From positions 1 through 7,423 of the forward strand of contig JAESQI010000194.1 in the NCBI GenBank assembly GCA_016765255.1: a stretch of 7,423 nucleotides of DNA, given 5' to 3'. This document shows, piece by piece, positions 4,944-7,423 of this stretch. Source of the stretch: Robiginitomaculum sp. (GTDB lineage: Bacteria; Pseudomonadota; Alphaproteobacteria; Caulobacterales; Maricaulaceae). How positions within the stretch are numbered: position 1 is the stretch's first letter; each line of letters begins with the position of its first letter. The notes beneath the pieces are model-generated. The model had not been told where the DNA came from. It saw nothing but the letters and a program-made list of their open reading frames with translations, and did no database searches. A program made the position numbers and the translations under genes.

Positions 4944-6916
4944 CCAACCCCCTTCATAATGATTTATCGAATGCGATACGTTTTTTGTCTATGGACGCGG
5001 TTGAGGCGGCGAATTCTGGTCATCCTGGTGCGCCGATGGGATTGGCGGACGCGGCGACGGTTTTGTTTACTAAGCATTTGAAAATAGATCCGACCGCGCC
5101 TAATTGGCCTGATCGGGATAGGTTTGTTCTGTCTGCTGGTCATGCATCGATTTTGCAATATTCCCTGCATTATCTGCTGGGCTATTCTGACATGACCATA
5201 GAGCAGATTAAAAACTTTCGCCAATTTGGTGCCATCACGGCGGGCCATCCTGAATATGGTCATGTGCAGGGGGTGGAGGCGACAACGGGGCCGCTGGGCC
5301 AAGGGATTACCATGGCGGTGGGCATGGCTCTATCTGAGCGGATGCAAAATGCAAGATATGGCGACGCTATTTGTGATCATTATACTTACGTTATGGCGGG
5401 CGACGGGTGTTTGATGGAAGGGATTAGCCACGAGGCTATCGACTTTGCAGGTCATGCGCGGCTAGGCAAGTTAATCCTCATGTGGGACGATAACAATATT
5501 ACCATTGACGGGGGTACTGATTTGTCCACCTCGACCGATCAATTGGCGCGGTTTGCGGCCAGCGCTTGGCATGTGCAGGCGGTGGACGGCCACGACGAGG
5601 CGGCGATAGATCAGGCGATTACTGCCGCCAAAGCCAATCCTGATAGGCCGAGTTTCATTGCCCTTAAGACGGTGATTGGCAAGGGGTGCGCGACTAAGTC
5701 TGGCACCAATAAAGTCCACGGCGCGCCTTTGGGGAGCGACGAAATTGCAGCGACGCGTAAAAGCCTTGGTTGGGACGCGCCCGCTTTTGAAATCCCCAAA
5801 CCTATATTATCTGCATGGAGAGACGCAGGGACGCGCCATAAAAAGACCCGGCTTGATTGGGAAATCTCCCTCATAAATTCAGGCAAAGCGAACGCATTTA
5901 ACCAAGCCTATAAAGGTGACCTCCCAGGTGATTTGCGCGCCCGCATGGACGGGTTTATCAAATCTATTGTGAGGACTGCGCCCAAGATCGCCACCCGCAA
6001 AGCTTCACAAAACGCCCTTGAAGTGGTCAATGATGTCTGCGCCAACACTATCGGCGGCTCGGCGGATTTAACGGGGTCTAATAATACACTCACCGACGGC
6101 ATGGGGATCGTTTCAAGTGGGAACCGCTCGGGCCGCTATATTTATTACGGTGTGCGCGATCACGCAATGGCAGCAATTATGAACGGCATAGCCTTGCACG
6201 GCGGGTTTATTCCTTACGGCGGCACATTCTTTGTCTTTGCAGGCTATATGCTGGGCGCTATGCGTCTGTCGGCTTTGATGGGACTGCGCACGATTTATGT
6301 GTTGACCCATGACAGTATTGGTCTGGGCGAGGACGGGCCGACCCATCAACCCGTTGAGATGTTGGCCACATTACGCGCCCTGCCTAATATGCATGTGATC
6401 AGACCGGCGGACGCGGCGGAAACGGCGGAAGCCTGGGAATGTGCCTTGCTTGCAGATAAAACCCCAACCTCTCTCGCGCTCACCCGCCAAGGCCTGCCGA
6501 GCTTACGCACCTCCCACACATCTGAGAACATGGTGGCCAAGGGCGCCTATGTGCTACGCGGCACGGGCGGCACGCGCCACATTACCATATTGGCCACGGG
6601 CTCTGAAGTGCATCTGGCAGTCGAGGCGGCGGAAACTCTCACCAAAGACGGGATCAATGTGGCCGTGGTCTCTATGCCGTGCTGGGAACTCTTCGAGGCC
6701 CAAAGCCAAGACTATAAAGACGAGGTGCTAGGAGACGCGCCCCGCATGGCTATCGAGGCTGGGGTAAGCTTTGGTTGGGAGCGTTATATAGGGTCAGCAG
6801 ATCACTTTATTGGCATGGACGGGTTTGGGGCGTCTGCGCCTGCGCCCGCACTGTTTGAACATTTCGGCATCACAGTCGAGGCCGTACTGGCCAAAGCCAA
6901 AGAGATATTAACTTAG
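4940..6916 (+). CDS. tkt: Transketolase
   Basis: A thiamine-diphosphate enzyme moving two-carbon ketol units between sugar phosphates (xylulose-5-P, fructose-6-P or sedoheptulose-7-P to aldose phosphates). It is full length at 658 residues. The N-terminal cofactor-binding domain (about 1-320) has SGHPGAP with H28, AGHAS with H68, AGHPE with H103, GPLGQG (117-122), and the TPP/metal motif GDGCLMEGISHEA (154-166) through N185 in DDNNITIDG; KVHGAPLG follows. The Pyr domain (about 340-515) has ATRKAS, GGSADLTGSN, THDSIGLGEDGPTHQP (456-471) and LTRQGLP. The C-terminal domain (about 530-645) contains ILATGSEV. Odd point: the usually invariant R-E-H/F of the Pyr domain reads R-D-H, so the Glu that activates the cofactor is Asp407 (codon GAT at 6158-6160). 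All other active-site positions I checked look intact. It begins within the fbp stop (ATGA), with only a weak AGG upstream, so translation is probably coupled; fba follows after 25 bases. Confidence 0.96.
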   Translation: MTNPLHNDLSNAIRFLSMDAVEAANSGHPGAPMGLADAATVLFTKHLKIDPTAPNWPDRDRFVLSAGHASILQYSLHYLLGYSDMTIEQIKNFRQFGAITAGHPEYGHVQGVEATTGPLGQGITMAVGMALSERMQNARYGDAICDHYTYVMAGDGCLMEGISHEAIDFAGHARLGKLILMWDDNNITIDGGTDLSTSTDQLARFAASAWHVQAVDGHDEAAIDQAITAAKANPDRPSFIALKTVIGKGCATKSGTNKVHGAPLGSDEIAATRKSLGWDAPAFEIPKPILSAWRDAGTRHKKTRLDWEISLINSGKANAFNQAYKGDLPGDLRARMDGFIKSIVRTAPKIATRKASQNALEVVNDVCANTIGGSADLTGSNNTLTDGMGIVSSGNRSGRYIYYGVRDHAMAAIMNGIALHGGFIPYGGTFFVFAGYMLGAMRLSALMGLRTIYVLTHDSIGLGEDGPTHQPVEMLATLRALPNMHVIRPADAAETAEAWECALLADKTPTSLALTRQGLPSLRTSHTSENMVAKGAYVLRGTGGTRHITILATGSEVHLAVEAAETLTKDGINVAVVSMPCWELFEAQSQDYKDEVLGDAPRMAIEAGVSFGWERYIGSADHFIGMDGFGASAPAPALFEHFGITVEAVLAKAKEILT

Positions 6917-6927
6917 GAAAAGAATAG

Positions 6928-6932
6928 AAGGA
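6928..6932 (+). promoter_or_regulatory. Ribosome binding site of fba
   Basis: AAGGA in the 25-base tkt-fba spacer, 9 bases before the ATG at 6942. It supports the first Met (MAMITLRQLL) rather than the third-codon Met. Confidence 0.6.
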
Positions 6933-6941
6933 CACAACACA

Positions 6942-7423
6942 ATGGCGATGATTACCTTAAGACAACTCCTCGACCACGCAGCCGAACATGATTACGGCGT
7001 GCCCGCCTTTAACATCAATAATATGGAACAAGTGCTCGGGATTATGGCGGCGGCGGACGAGGTGGACGCGCCCGTGATCTTGCAGGCGTCTCGTGGGGCG
7101 CGGAGCTACGCTGGCGATATTATGTTGGTTAAATTGGTGGAAGGGGCTCTTGCCATGTATCCCCATATTCCCATCTGTTTGCACCAAGACCACGGCAATA
7201 ACGGAGCCACATGTTTCTCGGCCCTGCAAGCTGGGTTTAGCTCTGTGATGATGGACGGATCACTCGAGGCCGACGCCAAGACCCCAGCTAGTTACGAGTA
7301 TAATGAGACCATCACCAAATATGTCACCGAGGTGGCCCATAATGTGGGGGCTAGTGTCGAGGGAGAACTTGGTTGTCTGGGATCACTTGAAACTGGTATG
7401 GGCGAGGCCGAAGACGGGCACGG
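6942..7423 (+). CDS. fba: Class II fructose-1,6-bisphosphate aldolase (CbbA type), C-terminus cut by window edge
   Basis: Zinc-dependent aldolase joining dihydroxyacetone phosphate and glyceraldehyde-3-phosphate into fructose-1,6-bisphosphate, reversibly; CbbA-type enzymes are also linked to sedoheptulose-1,7-bisphosphate formation. The first 160 residues are visible, a little under half of a protein usually near 345-360. Signatures: LRQLLDHAAEHDYGVPAFN at the N-terminus, then ASRGARSYAGD (49-59), the HQDHGN motif (81-86) with the presumed catalytic D83 and zinc ligand H84, FSSVMMDGS (99-107), and VEGELG (139-144), whose E140 fits the second zinc-ligand region. The GSLETG stretch after this is typical of the CbbA subgroup rather than of E. 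coli FbaA. The second half, with the remaining zinc histidines and the phosphate loop, lies outside the window. It is third in the operon fbp-tkt-fba, so its product feeds fbp directly. Reading-frame continuity to the last base shows no sign of damage. Confidence 0.94.
   Translation, partial: MAMITLRQLLDHAAEHDYGVPAFNINNMEQVLGIMAAADEVDAPVILQASRGARSYAGDIMLVKLVEGALAMYPHIPICLHQDHGNNGATCFSALQAGFSSVMMDGSLEADAKTPASYEYNETITKYVTEVAHNVGASVEGELGCLGSLETGMGEAEDGH

Noticed and set aside
1..7423. CRISPR arrays, tRNA genes, insertion sequences, attachment sites, toxin-antitoxin or defence genes
   Set aside because: No direct-repeat series, terminal inverted repeats, tRNA cloverleaf or transposase/integrase/nuclease motifs were seen; nearly all DNA is accounted for by eight conserved genes.
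3957..7423. Naming the operon as a Calvin-cycle cbb operon
   Set aside because: The visible part lacks phosphoribulokinase and RuBisCO, and all three enzymes are also needed for gluconeogenesis and the pentose phosphate pathway.

Overview
The window reads as ordinary chromosome of a proteobacterium, most likely an alphaproteobacterium. This rests on the look of the proteins (CbbA-type class II aldolase, CbbF-like class I fructose-bisphosphatase, SSWS-type glutathione transferase, short AdaA) and on moderate GC with mixed codon use; it is an inference from family resemblance, not a database result. No tRNA, rRNA, CRISPR array, insertion sequence or phage gene was found. Both ends cut through genes.

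Left part (1-2748). Three minus-strand genes form a tightly packed operon, read right to left: an EamA/DMT-family membrane transporter, a glutathione S-transferase-like protein and an O6-alkylguanine-DNA alkyltransferase (ogt/adaB type, missing its C-terminus at the window edge). The reading frames overlap by 29 and 8 bases. Divergent from this operon is adaA, a stand-alone Ada zinc domain fused to an AraC-type DNA-binding domain. The pair adaA + ogt looks like a split version of enterobacterial Ada: a methyl sensor/activator on one side and a base-repair suicide enzyme on the other, with a transporter and a GST in the same operon. This is the most interesting arrangement here: a possible alkylation/electrophile response module.

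Middle (2765-3956). A minus-strand gene for an exported DUF3179 protein (function unknown, CPLC motif) ends 16 bases from the end of adaA, convergently. A 217-base divergent intergenic region separates it from the next operon; it holds a candidate promoter for the DUF3179 gene and no convincing one for fbp.

Right part (3957-7423). A plus-strand carbon-metabolism operon: fbp (class I FBPase), tkt (transketolase, ATGA overlap with fbp) and fba (class II aldolase, cut by the window end). Together they run from triose phosphates through fructose-1,6-bisphosphate and fructose-6-phosphate to pentose phosphates. The order resembles Calvin-cycle cbb operons, but no phosphoribulokinase or RuBisCO gene lies in the window, so a gluconeogenic/pentose-phosphate role is the safer reading. 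The transketolase carries Asp at the position of the almost invariant cofactor-activating Glu (residue 407), which deserves a check.
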